Origin: Vibrio maritimus
Lineage (GTDB): Bacteria > Pseudomonadota > Gammaproteobacteria > Enterobacterales > Vibrionaceae
Assembly: GCA_000755425.1 (NCBI GenBank)
Contig: BBMT01000009.1
Span: 62,001 to 126,000, forward strand
DNA length: 64,000 nucleotides
Direction of reading: 5' to 3'
The position numbers and the translations under genes are program-made. Shown here piece after piece: positions 1-7,720 of the stretch. How positions within the stretch are numbered: the stretch's first letter is position 1; each line of letters begins with the position of its first letter. The notes beneath the pieces are model-generated. The model ran no database searches, was not told the origin of the DNA, and saw nothing but the letters and a program-made list of their open reading frames with translations.

Positions 1-281
1 GCACCGATAATATTGGCATCAGCAAGCATGCCAATTTTGACTGCGACAACATTGAGATCGGTGAACACGGCGTCAAGCTGCGCTTTTACAAACTCAGGAT
101 CGATACCTAAAATGCCAGTTACGCCTTGTGTATTTTGTGCTGTAAGCGCGGTAATAACAGAGCAAGCGTAAGCGCCCGTCGCTGAAATAGCTTTGATGTC
201 TGCCTGAATGCCTGCGCCACCACCGGAATCGGAACCTGCGATGGTTAAGACGATTGGAGTGTTTTGAGATATTGTCGCCAT
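1..281 (-). CDS. thiD: Hydroxymethylpyrimidine/phosphomethylpyrimidine kinase ThiD (3' part outside window)
   Basis: ThiD phosphorylates hydroxymethylpyrimidine (phosphate) in the cytoplasmic thiamine pathway. Only the first 93 codons are here; the gene runs off the left edge. Translation from the ATG at 281 shows the ribokinase-type N-terminus with the motif IAGSDSGGGAGIQAD at about residues 14-28, then a stretch typical of ThiD (ISATGAYACSVITALTAQNT). An AAGGAGC ribosome binding site lies at 286-292, just before the start. A TPP riboswitch precedes it, which fits feedback control by thiamine pyrophosphate. A ThiD-ThiE fusion cannot be excluded because the C-terminus is missing. Confidence 0.9.
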   Translation of the reverse strand, partial: MATISQNTPIVLTIAGSDSGGGAGIQADIKAISATGAYACSVITALTAQNTQGVTGILGIDPEFVKAQLDAVFTDLNVVAVKIGMLADANIIG

Positions 282-351
282 AAATGCTCCTTACTTGCGA
301 AAGAGATCCATAGCGACGTGAAAGACACTGGTTGCAGTATCTTTACTTTCT

Positions 352-432
352 ATAGTTCCCTACGCCAGTACTAACTGAATCAGGTTCAACGGGTCTCACC
401 ACGTGGTGATCTCAGCAAAAATGCCCCCCGAC
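352..432 (-). promoter_or_regulatory. TPP riboswitch (THI element)
   Basis: On the minus strand this leader holds the THI-box blocks in order: GGGG near 432-428, CTGAGA near 410-415, then ACCCGTTGAACCTGAT and a closing GTAGGGAA. These are the thiamine pyrophosphate-binding landmarks. It sits about 70 nt upstream of thiD in the same direction, so it should control transcription or translation of the thiamine genes by TPP level. Confidence 0.93.
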
Positions 433-797
433 TAATAAGGTTGCCATTGTCATATAAGCGCAGCGATTTTTCCAGTCTTAACGAATAACAACACATTATT
501 TGTGTCTCAGAGCAACTTTCATTCCTCGTGTGAATGCGTTTCTTTTCTTGGATGCTTAAGTTGAATCTCTTTAGTGTTAAATACTTATGTGCTGATCAAA
601 TTGAGAGGAAAATTCTGGGTACAGGATTAAATACTGAATGAAACTGCGTGAGACGAGCCAGTTAATTTTGAGTGGTGACTCGAAGTGAATTTTATTTTTG
701 CGCAAAAATAAACACACCAGCCTATTAATAAATACCGATGTTCACACTTCATTAACGTATGTGAGCAGAGATACTTTTCGTCTTTCAAGGAAAGAGA
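433..797. other. Intergenic region between thiD leader and chitinase
   Basis: No gene is seen. It must hold the divergent promoters for the thi leader and the chitinase gene. The one clear structure is a 22-bp perfect palindrome at 691-712. Confidence 0.6.
691..712. promoter_or_regulatory. 22-bp perfect palindrome upstream of chitinase, candidate operator
   Basis: Each 11-base arm reads TTTATTTTTGC from its own 5' end, and the arms meet at GC without a spacer. It lies about 85 bp upstream of the chitinase start, where a regulator of a chitin-induced gene could bind. The regulator is unknown; ChiS is one candidate by context only. The palindrome lacks a loop and a T-run, so it is unlikely to be a terminator. 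Confidence 0.5.
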
Positions 798-3325
798 ATG
801 ACAATGAAAAAATTATTATTAGGCTTATCTGCTGTTGCCTTAGCAGTAAGTCAAGGCGCTGCTGCCGCTCCTGCAACGCCGTCTATCGACGTCTATGGCT
901 CAAACAACCTTCAGTTTTCCAAAATTCAACTCGCGATGGAAACCACTTCTGGTTATAACCAGATGGTGCAATACAAAGATGCCGCAGACATTAGTATCCA
1001 GTTCAACCAATGGAGTGGAACAACGGGCGATACATACAATATATATTTCGACGGTGTGAAAGTCGCGAGCGGTGCTATCTCGGGTAGTCAAACACTGGCG
1101 AAGTTTAACTATGCACAAGGTGGTCGCTATCAGGTTGAGGTTGAAGCGTGTGATGCGACAGGTTGTTCACGCAGCGCACCTGCTGAGCTTATTGTCGCGG
1201 ATACTGACGGTGCGCATCTACCACCGCTAACAATGAATGTAGATCCGAACAATAAAACGTTCAATACCGATCCAAATACCGTAGTCGGAACTTATTTTGT
1301 AGAGTGGGGTATCTATGGACGTAAGTTCACGGTCGACAATATTCCTGTCGATAATCTCACGCACATCATTTATGGCTTTATTCCAATTTGTGGACCAAAC
1401 GAATCGGTGAAATCTGTAGGTGGCAATAGCTTTAATGCACTAAAAACGGCTTGTCAGGGAATGCCTGATTACGAAGTCGTGATTCATGACCCTTGGGCTG
1501 CATACCAAAAAAGTTTCCCACAGGCGGGACATGAGTATAGCTCTCCCATTAAGGTAACTATGCCATGATGATGGCTCTTAAACAGCGCAACCCGGATCTC
1601 AAAATTCTTCCTTCTATCGGTGGCTGGACTCTTTCTGACCCTTTTTACAGCTTTACTGATAAGGCCAATCGTGATGTCTTCGTTGCATCGGTAAAGCGCT
1701 TCCTACAAACGTGGAAGTTCTATGATGGTGTCGACATTGATTGGGAATATCCAGGTGGTCAAGGTGCCGCACCTGATCTTGGCGATCCATTACGTGATGG
1801 CGATGCCTACGCAGCTTTGATGCAAGAGCTACGTATGATGCTTGATGAGTTGTCAGCGGAAAATGGTCGTACTTATGAACTGACATCGGCAGTAGGTGTG
1901 GGCTACGACAAAATTGAAGACGTAAACTACGCTGATGCGGTTCCACATATGGACTACATCTTCGCGATGACTTACGACTTCTATGGCGGTTGGAACAACG
2001 TACCGGGTCACCAAGCAGCGCTTTATTGCGGTAACTTTATGCGCCCTGGCCAGTGTGATGGTAATGGTGTTGATGCGGATGGCGTACCATACAAAGGCCC
2101 AGCCTATACGACAGACAACGGCATCCAATTGCTGCTTGCGAAAGGCGTACCAGCGAACAAACTGGTTGTCGGTGCTGCCATGTATGGTCGCGGCTGGGAA
2201 GGGGTTATGCCTGAGACTTTGACAGACCCAACCGACCCAATGACAGGTGTTGCAACAGGCAAGCTAAAAGGTTCGACGACACAAGGTGTGTGGGAAGATG
2301 GCGTCATTGACTATAAAGGTCTGAAGACGTACATGATTGGCTCAAACAATACCGGCGTTAATGGGTTTGAATATGGCTATGATGAACTTGCTGAAGCGCC
2401 TTATGTTTGGAATCGCACGACAGGTGAGTTGGTAACCTTTGATGACCCTCGTTCAGTGATTGCCAAAGGTCAGTATGTTCGTGCACAAGGTTTTGCAGGT
2501 CTGTTCTCGTGGGAAATCGATGCTGACAATGGTGATATCCTCAATGCGATGCACGAAGGCCTAGCAGGGGGGACTCCAGTGAACCGAGCGCCAACAGCAA
2601 ATGCTGGTGGTAATCAAACCGTAGTTGGACCTGCTACTGCACTGTTAGATGGTTCCGGTTCTCGTGATAGTGACGGTTCGATTGTCAGTTACGCTTGGTC
2701 GCAACCTGCGGGTCAGTCTCTCGCAGTGACAGGCGCGAACACTGCGCAGTTAAGTGTGGATGTGGCAGAAGTGGCGGTTAGCGAGCAATACAGCTTTACA
2801 TTGACAGTCACCGATAACGAAGGTGCCACGGATAGTGCCACAGTTACGCTAACGGTTAATCCTACCAGTACGACACCAGCGAACACTGCACCAGTGGCGG
2901 TTATTACCGGCCCTACAATGGCGAACGCCAATGACGTTGTGACACTGGATGCGTCAGGCTCGACTGACAAAGAAAATGATCCTCTAACGTTTACTTGGGA
3001 GACGCCTGCTGGATTGGCTGTAATCACTAATGGTGCACAAGTGAGCTTTACGGCTCCAAGTCTAAATGTTGATACCGACTATGTGTTAATGGTTGTTGTC
3101 AGTGACGGTTCTCTTACTTCAAGTCAGTCACAAACTGTGACGGTTAAAGCCGACAATGTTGGTGCAACATGCGCAGCTCCTTGGGATGCAACCGCTGTTT
3201 ATACTGGTGGACAGGAAGTGACGTACCAAGGTCACGTGTATTCTGCTAAGTGGTGGACGCAAGGTGATGAGCCAAGTAAATCAGGCGAATGGGGTGTGTG
3301 GAAAGATCTAGGCCCATGTCAGTAA
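798..3325 (+). CDS. chiA: Secreted chitinase A, GH18 (one-base frameshift near 1552)
   Basis: This secreted enzyme cuts beta-1,4 bonds in chitin. The start at 798 has AAGG seven bases upstream; ATG 804 is possible. A signal peptide (KKLLLGLSAVALAVSQGAAA) is followed by the ChitinaseA N-terminal domain (about 24-135), the GH18 barrel (about 160-590) with DGVDIDWEYPG and catalytic Glu at about residue 317, two PKD-like domains (about 596-683 and 696-786), and a C-terminal CBM5/12-type chitin-binding domain with paired Trp (about 791-842). The reading frame breaks at about 1551-1555: one G or A is missing before GTAAC, and restoring it gives ...PIKGNYAMMM, a smooth 842-residue protein of the Vibrio ChiA size. 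I regard the break as a probable sequence error; a true pseudogene cannot be ruled out. Confidence 0.9.
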
Positions 3326-3421
3326 CCCTGCAGAGTTAAGTCATCATAGCTCGCACGCTGGTGTACTGGGTTGCATGACACCTCTCCACTGCATCTAGCG
3401 AGTTGTGATGGCGCCATAGTA

Positions 3422-3451
3422 AAACAGCCGCTCAGTAATGAGCGGCTGTTT
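3422..3451. terminator. Bidirectional terminator between chiA and ribB
   Basis: A perfect 13-bp stem (AAACAGCCGCTCA and its complement) closes a GTAA loop. T-runs follow on the plus strand and A-runs precede it, so it can end both chiA (+) and ribB (-), which converge here. Confidence 0.85.
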
Positions 3452-3489
3452 CTATTTTAAGTCTGCGTAGCTATTTTTAGTCTACGTGG

Positions 3490-4152
3490 CTATGCTGACT
3501 TTTCACTTGCTGCCAGGCGATATTGAACCATGTCTTCTATCGTTAGTACGGGCATATTGTGAAGCTTGCCAAAAGCGACAATTTCTGGAGCCTTGGCCAT
3601 AGTGCCATCTGGGTTAGTGACTTCACAAAGAACGCCAAATGGAGAGAGTCCCGCCATTTGCATCAGATCGATATTGCCTTCAGTGTGACCGCGGCGAGCC
3701 AGTACGCCACCTTGCTTGGCTCGAAGTGGGAAAACGTGACCTGGACGCGCCAGATCTTCCGGACGGGCACCAGGCTGGCAAGCGGTTTTGATGGTTGTGA
3801 CGCGATCGGCTGCAGATACGCCAGTCGTCACACCTACTTTAGCTTCAATAGACACAGTAAAAGCGGTTTGGTTAGCGCTGTTGTTGTTTTCTACCATAGG
3901 TGGCAGGTCGAGCTGTTTGGCTTGCTCATCAGTCACGCATAGGCAAACAATACCGCTACACTCCCGGATCATCAGTGCCATCTGCTGGTTGGTGAGATGA
4001 TCAACGGAATAGATGATATCGCCTTCGTTTTCACGATCTTCGTCATCGAGTAGCAATACGCCACGGCCTTCGCGAAGTGCTTGTAGTGCCAGTTCAACAC
4101 GCTCTAAAGGTGTGCCAAAGTCGGCAAGAAATGAAGTTTGGTTCTGATTCAT
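3490..4152 (-). CDS. ribB: 3,4-dihydroxy-2-butanone-4-phosphate synthase
   Basis: RibB converts ribulose 5-phosphate to the four-carbon precursor of riboflavin, in the cytoplasm. The 220-residue protein has the usual length and the family motifs DDEDRENEGD (Mg binding, about residues 36-45), RPGHVFPL and RRGHTEG. The start at 4152 is chosen because of its AGGAG site and because the family begins MNQ. An in-frame upstream extension of 21 codons lies inside the leader and has no support. Expression is controlled by the FMN riboswitch upstream and possibly by a hairpin over the start codon. Confidence 0.95.
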   Translation of the reverse strand: MNQNQTSFLADFGTPLERVELALQALREGRGVLLLDDEDRENEGDIIYSVDHLTNQQMALMIRECSGIVCLCVTDEQAKQLDLPPMVENNNSANQTAFTVSIEAKVGVTTGVSAADRVTTIKTACQPGARPEDLARPGHVFPLRAKQGGVLARRGHTEGNIDLMQMAGLSPFGVLCEVTNPDGTMAKAPEIVAFGKLHNMPVLTIEDMVQYRLAASEKSA

Positions 4153-4185
4153 GGTAATACTCCTAAATTTAAGTACCAGAATCAG
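4144..4185 (-). promoter_or_regulatory. Hairpin enclosing the ribB start codon and Shine-Dalgarno site
   Basis: In the transcript, CUGAUUCUGGUA (4185-4174) can pair with UACCA (4156-4152) and GAAUCAG (4150-4144), leaving only the U of the AUG at 4151 bulged. The 17-nt loop holds the AGGAG site. Such a structure would hold back ribosome binding, in line with translational control by the upstream FMN riboswitch. It is an inference from sequence only. Confidence 0.45.
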
Positions 4186-4378
4186 GGCATAGATATGGGG
4201 ATGCACCACCATCATTATTGATGTGGTTTATCCAAAGATAGAGCTAAGCGAGACGACAGCCAAACTTTGAAAAGGTATGAACTCTTCAATTGCAGTCAGT
4301 CATAACGCTAAAAATCGAGTTTAGGCGCAAATAGCCATCCACCCGATCAATAAATGATAGGGTGACTCGATAGTCTTA

Positions 4379-4514
4379 TCCTCTCCCATCCGGACTATAA
4401 CCGTCGGCTCTGGATTCAAACCAGATCTGCTGACCCTGATACAGAGTACCAGGCGCTCGCGGCTTATCATGATGATTTACCGCCGGTGGGGAATTTCGCC
4501 CCGCCCTGAGAATA
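4379..4514 (-). promoter_or_regulatory. FMN riboswitch (RFN element)
   Basis: Read on the minus strand, the element starts with CAGGGCGGGGCGAAATTCCC, continues with ACCGGCGGTAAATCA, AGCCCGCGAGCG-like and GGTCAGCAGATCTGGT blocks, and ends with CCGACGGTTATAGTCCGGATG followed by GGAGAGGA. These are the conserved arms of the FMN aptamer. It stands about 230 nt upstream of ribB. Confidence 0.95.
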
Positions 4515-4766
4515 GATGAATGTCATTTCGACCCCTGAATGGTAACGATAATTCAGTCAGTTGAAAACCCTAATGCAGCTATATGGTGTTTATGCCAGCA
4601 AAAAGGCGATTGTGGCCGAATTCTTAGCTTTAGCCTTTGCTAACAAAAACTTTAGGTTTGCGTCACAGAGCAGAAGGATAAAACACATTCGCATAATGGA
4701 TTGTGAGCTACTATTCTCAAACACTCCTATAAAGACGCAGTTCGTCCAATCAAACAAGAGAATACA

Positions 4767-5275
4767 ATGGCGCTCCATCTAGAAACTGAACGACTTATCT
4801 TAAGAGACTTCGAACTTGGTGATATTGAGTCATGGCTACAAATTACCTCTCATCCCAAGTACCAAACCTTCTACCCAAAAGAAGAATGTTCCCCAGAGTT
4901 TAATGCGCACTTATTGGAAATGTTTGTTGAGCAGGCACATCAAATTCCCCGCACTAAGTTTCAATTGGTGATTGAAGGCAAAGAGAGCCATCAAGTTATT
5001 GGTACTGTCGCATTTCGTTTAGAGCCCAACGACCAAGCTCGATCGGATTTGGTCTGGCGGTAGATAGACAAGGACGAGGGCTTGCAGTGGAAGCGATGTC
5101 GACGCTTATCGCTTTTGGCCGTGAGCAGATGGGGGCACGCTGTATTTTTGCCGAGACCCGTGCCGGCAATAAAGCGGCGATTGCCGTTTGTGAGCGACTT
5201 GGTCTCCAAAAAGTGAACCGTGAATCTGATGACCTCACCCAGATGAGTGTAATCCGTTTAGAGCGCTGCTATTGA
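4767..5275 (+). CDS. GNAT-family N-acetyltransferase (frameshift near 5040)
   Basis: The protein starts MALHLETERLILRDF, the usual beginning of RimJ/RimL-type GNAT acetyltransferases, which move an acetyl group from acetyl-CoA to an amine. The acetyl-CoA loop is seen as RQGRGLA after the break. One base is missing near 5038-5045: restoring it gives ...QASIGFGLAVDRQGRGLAVEAM and a 169-residue protein of normal family length. The target is unknown. It stands alone between the ribB leader and the aldolase gene, with the FMN element transcribed away from it. Confidence 0.82.
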
Positions 5276-5341
5276 TTAGCTATTAATGAATGATAGACCA
5301 GTGTTACCCTAATCGAACTCGATGCTAGATAGGGATAGACG

Positions 5342-6406
5342 ATGCAACAACAATGCAAGATTTCGTTGCCAGGAAATAAAGAATACTCTCCAGCCAAGAC
5401 GTTTGCTCAAATGTCTGCATGGTGTGAACAGAACCAAGTCACCCATGACCGTTATGGGGAAGGGGAGTTAATACAAAGTTTTGAACAGAAGCTGGCAAAG
5501 CTACTGGGATTTGAAGCAGGTTTGTTTGTTATTACTGGTACCATGACCCAGCCAACAGCATTGCAGATCGCTTGCGAAATGAAGCGTAGCAATAAGGTTG
5601 CTATGCATCCTTCAAGTCATATCCAACTAAATGAAAACCAAGGCTATCAGTTGCAGCAGCGTTTTAACTTGCTTCCCGTTGGCAAACCGTTTCAACCTTG
5701 GGTGCTGGAGGATTTAGTTAAGATCCCAGACACTCTAGCCGCCGTACTTTACGAACTGCCTATGCGTGAAATCGGTGGGCAACTGCCAAGCTTTGAAGAG
5801 CTATCACGTATTAAAGCTCACTGTGGTCAAAATAATATCCACCTACATATGGATGGTGCGCGACTGTGGGAAACCGCTGCTTATTATCAAAAGGATTACG
5901 CTGAGATATGTAAGGGCTTTGATTCGGTCTATGTCTCTATGTACAAAGGTATCGGCGGTCTAGGCGGTGCGATGTTACTCGGTGATCAAGCGTTTATCGA
6001 TCAAGCCGCAGTGTGGATGCATCGTCAGGGTGGCAGTGTCTATCATCGTACTCCTTATGTTGTCGCGGCTGCTATGCAATTCGAGCAGAGACTGGCCTTA
6101 ATGCCCACGTTATTCGGACGCACGAAGCAAGTCTATAAAATACTCTCAGAGTTCCCATCGCTAACGCCAAACCCCGTCAAACCACAAGCGAACATGCTGC
6201 ATATCCATCTCCCTATTAGCCAAGACAAAGCGATAGTGCTTCGAGATAAGCTTGCTACAGAGCACAGCCTATGGATTGGCAACCCGCAACAAGGCATGTT
6301 AGCAGAGCAAAGTTATATTGAGTGGTATGTGGGAGATAGACTGCTGGAAATGTCTGATGACGAACTAAGAGGTTATCTTCAGTTGATTGAGCAAGGGTGT
6401 GTTTAA
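5342..6406 (+). CDS. Low-specificity threonine aldolase / beta-eliminating lyase family
   Basis: A 354-residue PLP enzyme of fold type I, cytoplasmic. Motifs include HMDGARLWE (Asp171 region, contacts the PLP ring) and VYVSMYKGIGGLGG with the likely Schiff-base lysine at residue 202. Family members cleave L-threonine or related beta-hydroxy amino acids to glycine and an aldehyde. The sequence is more divergent than classical LtaE, so the exact substrate is uncertain. It is the last chromosomal gene before the island boundary at 6516. Confidence 0.8.
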   Translation: MQQQCKISLPGNKEYSPAKTFAQMSAWCEQNQVTHDRYGEGELIQSFEQKLAKLLGFEAGLFVITGTMTQPTALQIACEMKRSNKVAMHPSSHIQLNENQGYQLQQRFNLLPVGKPFQPWVLEDLVKIPDTLAAVLYELPMREIGGQLPSFEELSRIKAHCGQNNIHLHMDGARLWETAAYYQKDYAEICKGFDSVYVSMYKGIGGLGGAMLLGDQAFIDQAAVWMHRQGGSVYHRTPYVVAAAMQFEQRLALMPTLFGRTKQVYKILSEFPSLTPNPVKPQANMLHIHLPISQDKAIVLRDKLATEHSLWIGNPQQGMLAEQSYIEWYVGDRLLEMSDDELRGYLQLIEQGCV

Positions 6407-6476
6407 CTTTTAGTCGGTGATAGACCTTTTGGCCTACTGATAACCAAAAGGTGTTGATGCTGAATCTCAGATACAA

Positions 6477-6508
6477 AAAGGGCGCTAACTATAAAGTTAG
6501 CGCCCTTT
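6477..6508 (-). terminator. Probable original ssrA terminator, left of the island
   Basis: A perfect 14-bp stem (arms from AAAGGGCGCTAACT) closes an ATAA loop. The T-run is better on the minus strand (CCCTTTTTG) than on the plus strand. Before island insertion it would have followed the 3' end of ssrA directly, so I infer it was the ssrA terminator. It may also end the aldolase gene from the other side. Confidence 0.7.
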
Positions 6509-6515
6509 CCAAACG

Positions 6516-6532
6516 TTTGGTGGAGCTGGCGG
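6516..6532. repeat. attL: partial copy of the ssrA 3' end
   Basis: Seventeen bases are identical to the ssrA 3' end at 18474-18490, then the sequences part. It directly overlaps a CCAAACGTTTGG palindrome (6509-6520). This is the expected scar of site-specific integration into the tmRNA gene. Confidence 0.8.
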
Positions 6533-6832
6533 CACTAAAGATGTACTCCAGCTTAGTCCATATTCATCCAACTAGCTCTAGTCTCAATATAGCATGTTAC
6601 ATGTCGTGTTACGAAAGAGTTGTTCAATAGACAATAGAACCTTTTGTTGTGGGAGCGAGGTTTGGCAAAAAGAGGGCAGAGGTCACTAACTATAAATACA
6701 GTTGTAGATTGACAGGCAGATGGAGCATTGTGTTATCGATATAGATTAACTGACGCTCACTAAAGTGTCTGCATATAGTAAGAGCTCGTATGTTGATGCC
6801 AATTTATTTGATTTCACTAAAGTGGGCAGCCA

Positions 6833-7355
6833 ATGAGAACTTTTGCATGCTACGGAGGATCGACAATCGAACAAACCGCAGAAAACCAAGTTATTGCCAT
6901 TGAACAAAGTGGTTATGAATTAGATAACAATTGAGTAATCGAGGAAGCTGGGTCTGGTTCACTCGAAGCTACGAAACATGAAAAGTTCAAAATGCTGGTG
7001 GTTTTGAAGTTAGTTCGTTTAGGAAGGGGAAACATCAATGTATAGCAAATGGTAGCTATGCTCTCGGAAAGAGGAGTTAAGGTTTTCTCTTTGTAGTTAA
7101 TCATGTAAGGCATTTCCTACATGAAAGGCAGTCTAGTGCTTCCGACGTTCTTTGCTTTTGTTAAGTTTGAAACAAACCGAATTCCTGAGCCAACTTAGGA
7201 GCGAATTAAAAGAGCAAAAGCTTAAAGAAAGAAGCGTGGTCGACCAAGAAAGTGTTTTTGGGAAAAGTAGAAGGCTGTCTCAATCTAAAGTTGCGGAAGT
7301 GTTGGGTCATGGAATCATGAGCGTCGAGCGCTACCGGATCAACGTGTTGATCTAG
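6833..7355 (+). pseudogene. Decayed serine recombinase (resolvase/invertase)
   Basis: Translation from ATG 6833 gives MRTFACYGGSTIEQTAENQV, clearly the N-terminus of a serine recombinase (usual MRTFAYxRVSTxEQT...), though the YxRVS region with the catalytic Ser is altered. A TGA follows after GYELDNN. Further pieces appear in different frames: RLGR-like (VRLGRGNIN), ML-SERGVKVFSL, ERIKRAKA, KKRGRPRK, and finally the C-terminal helix-turn-helix LSQSKVAEVLGHGIMSVERY. The several stops and shifts lie outside long homopolymers, so this is genuine decay. It sits just inside attL. Confidence 0.85.
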
Positions 7356-7720
7356 TCACCTCTAGCGTGAGCATCTTATTGCTGACCGATTAGGTGTGGA
7401 GTTCTTCTAACGGCAGACTACACTCTCGTTGCTCAACAAGTCTTCGTTACATCACTTATTCGAATTTAATCAGCTCTTAAATTGTGACGGACTTACGAGG
7501 GAACTCTCTGCTCTAAGCAAGTAAAAATATCGTTACACAACCCCAAAAATGCACTCTTATTGACCAAAATCAATGACAAGGCAGATTTGGCTCTGCTCGT
7601 TTCCTTGGTGGCAAGTATTGCCATTTGTTTCACGATATGTATTATCCCGCCTTTAATATAAATAAATTGCACAAATGTGTAATAAAAATAAATAAATTTT
7701 AATATATCCAAGGAAAAAGA
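7356..7720. other. Intergenic region before lipoprotein gene
   Basis: No supported gene. A hydrophobic frame around 7570-7660 (LALLVSLVASIAICFTICII) is open to a TAA but lacks a start codon. The last 60 bases are very AT-rich and probably hold the lipoprotein promoter. Confidence 0.4.

Noticed and set aside
4153..4215. In-frame 21-codon N-terminal extension of ribB
   Set aside because: It has no ribosome site, lies in the riboswitch leader, and is not part of known RibB proteins.
4561..4782. ORFs on both strands between the FMN leader and the GNAT gene
   Set aside because: No homology or ribosome site. This is likely leader and promoter sequence.
7493..7711. Minus-strand ORF of 72 codons
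   Set aside because: AT-rich, low complexity at its start, no ribosome site, and it would overlap the lipoprotein promoter region.
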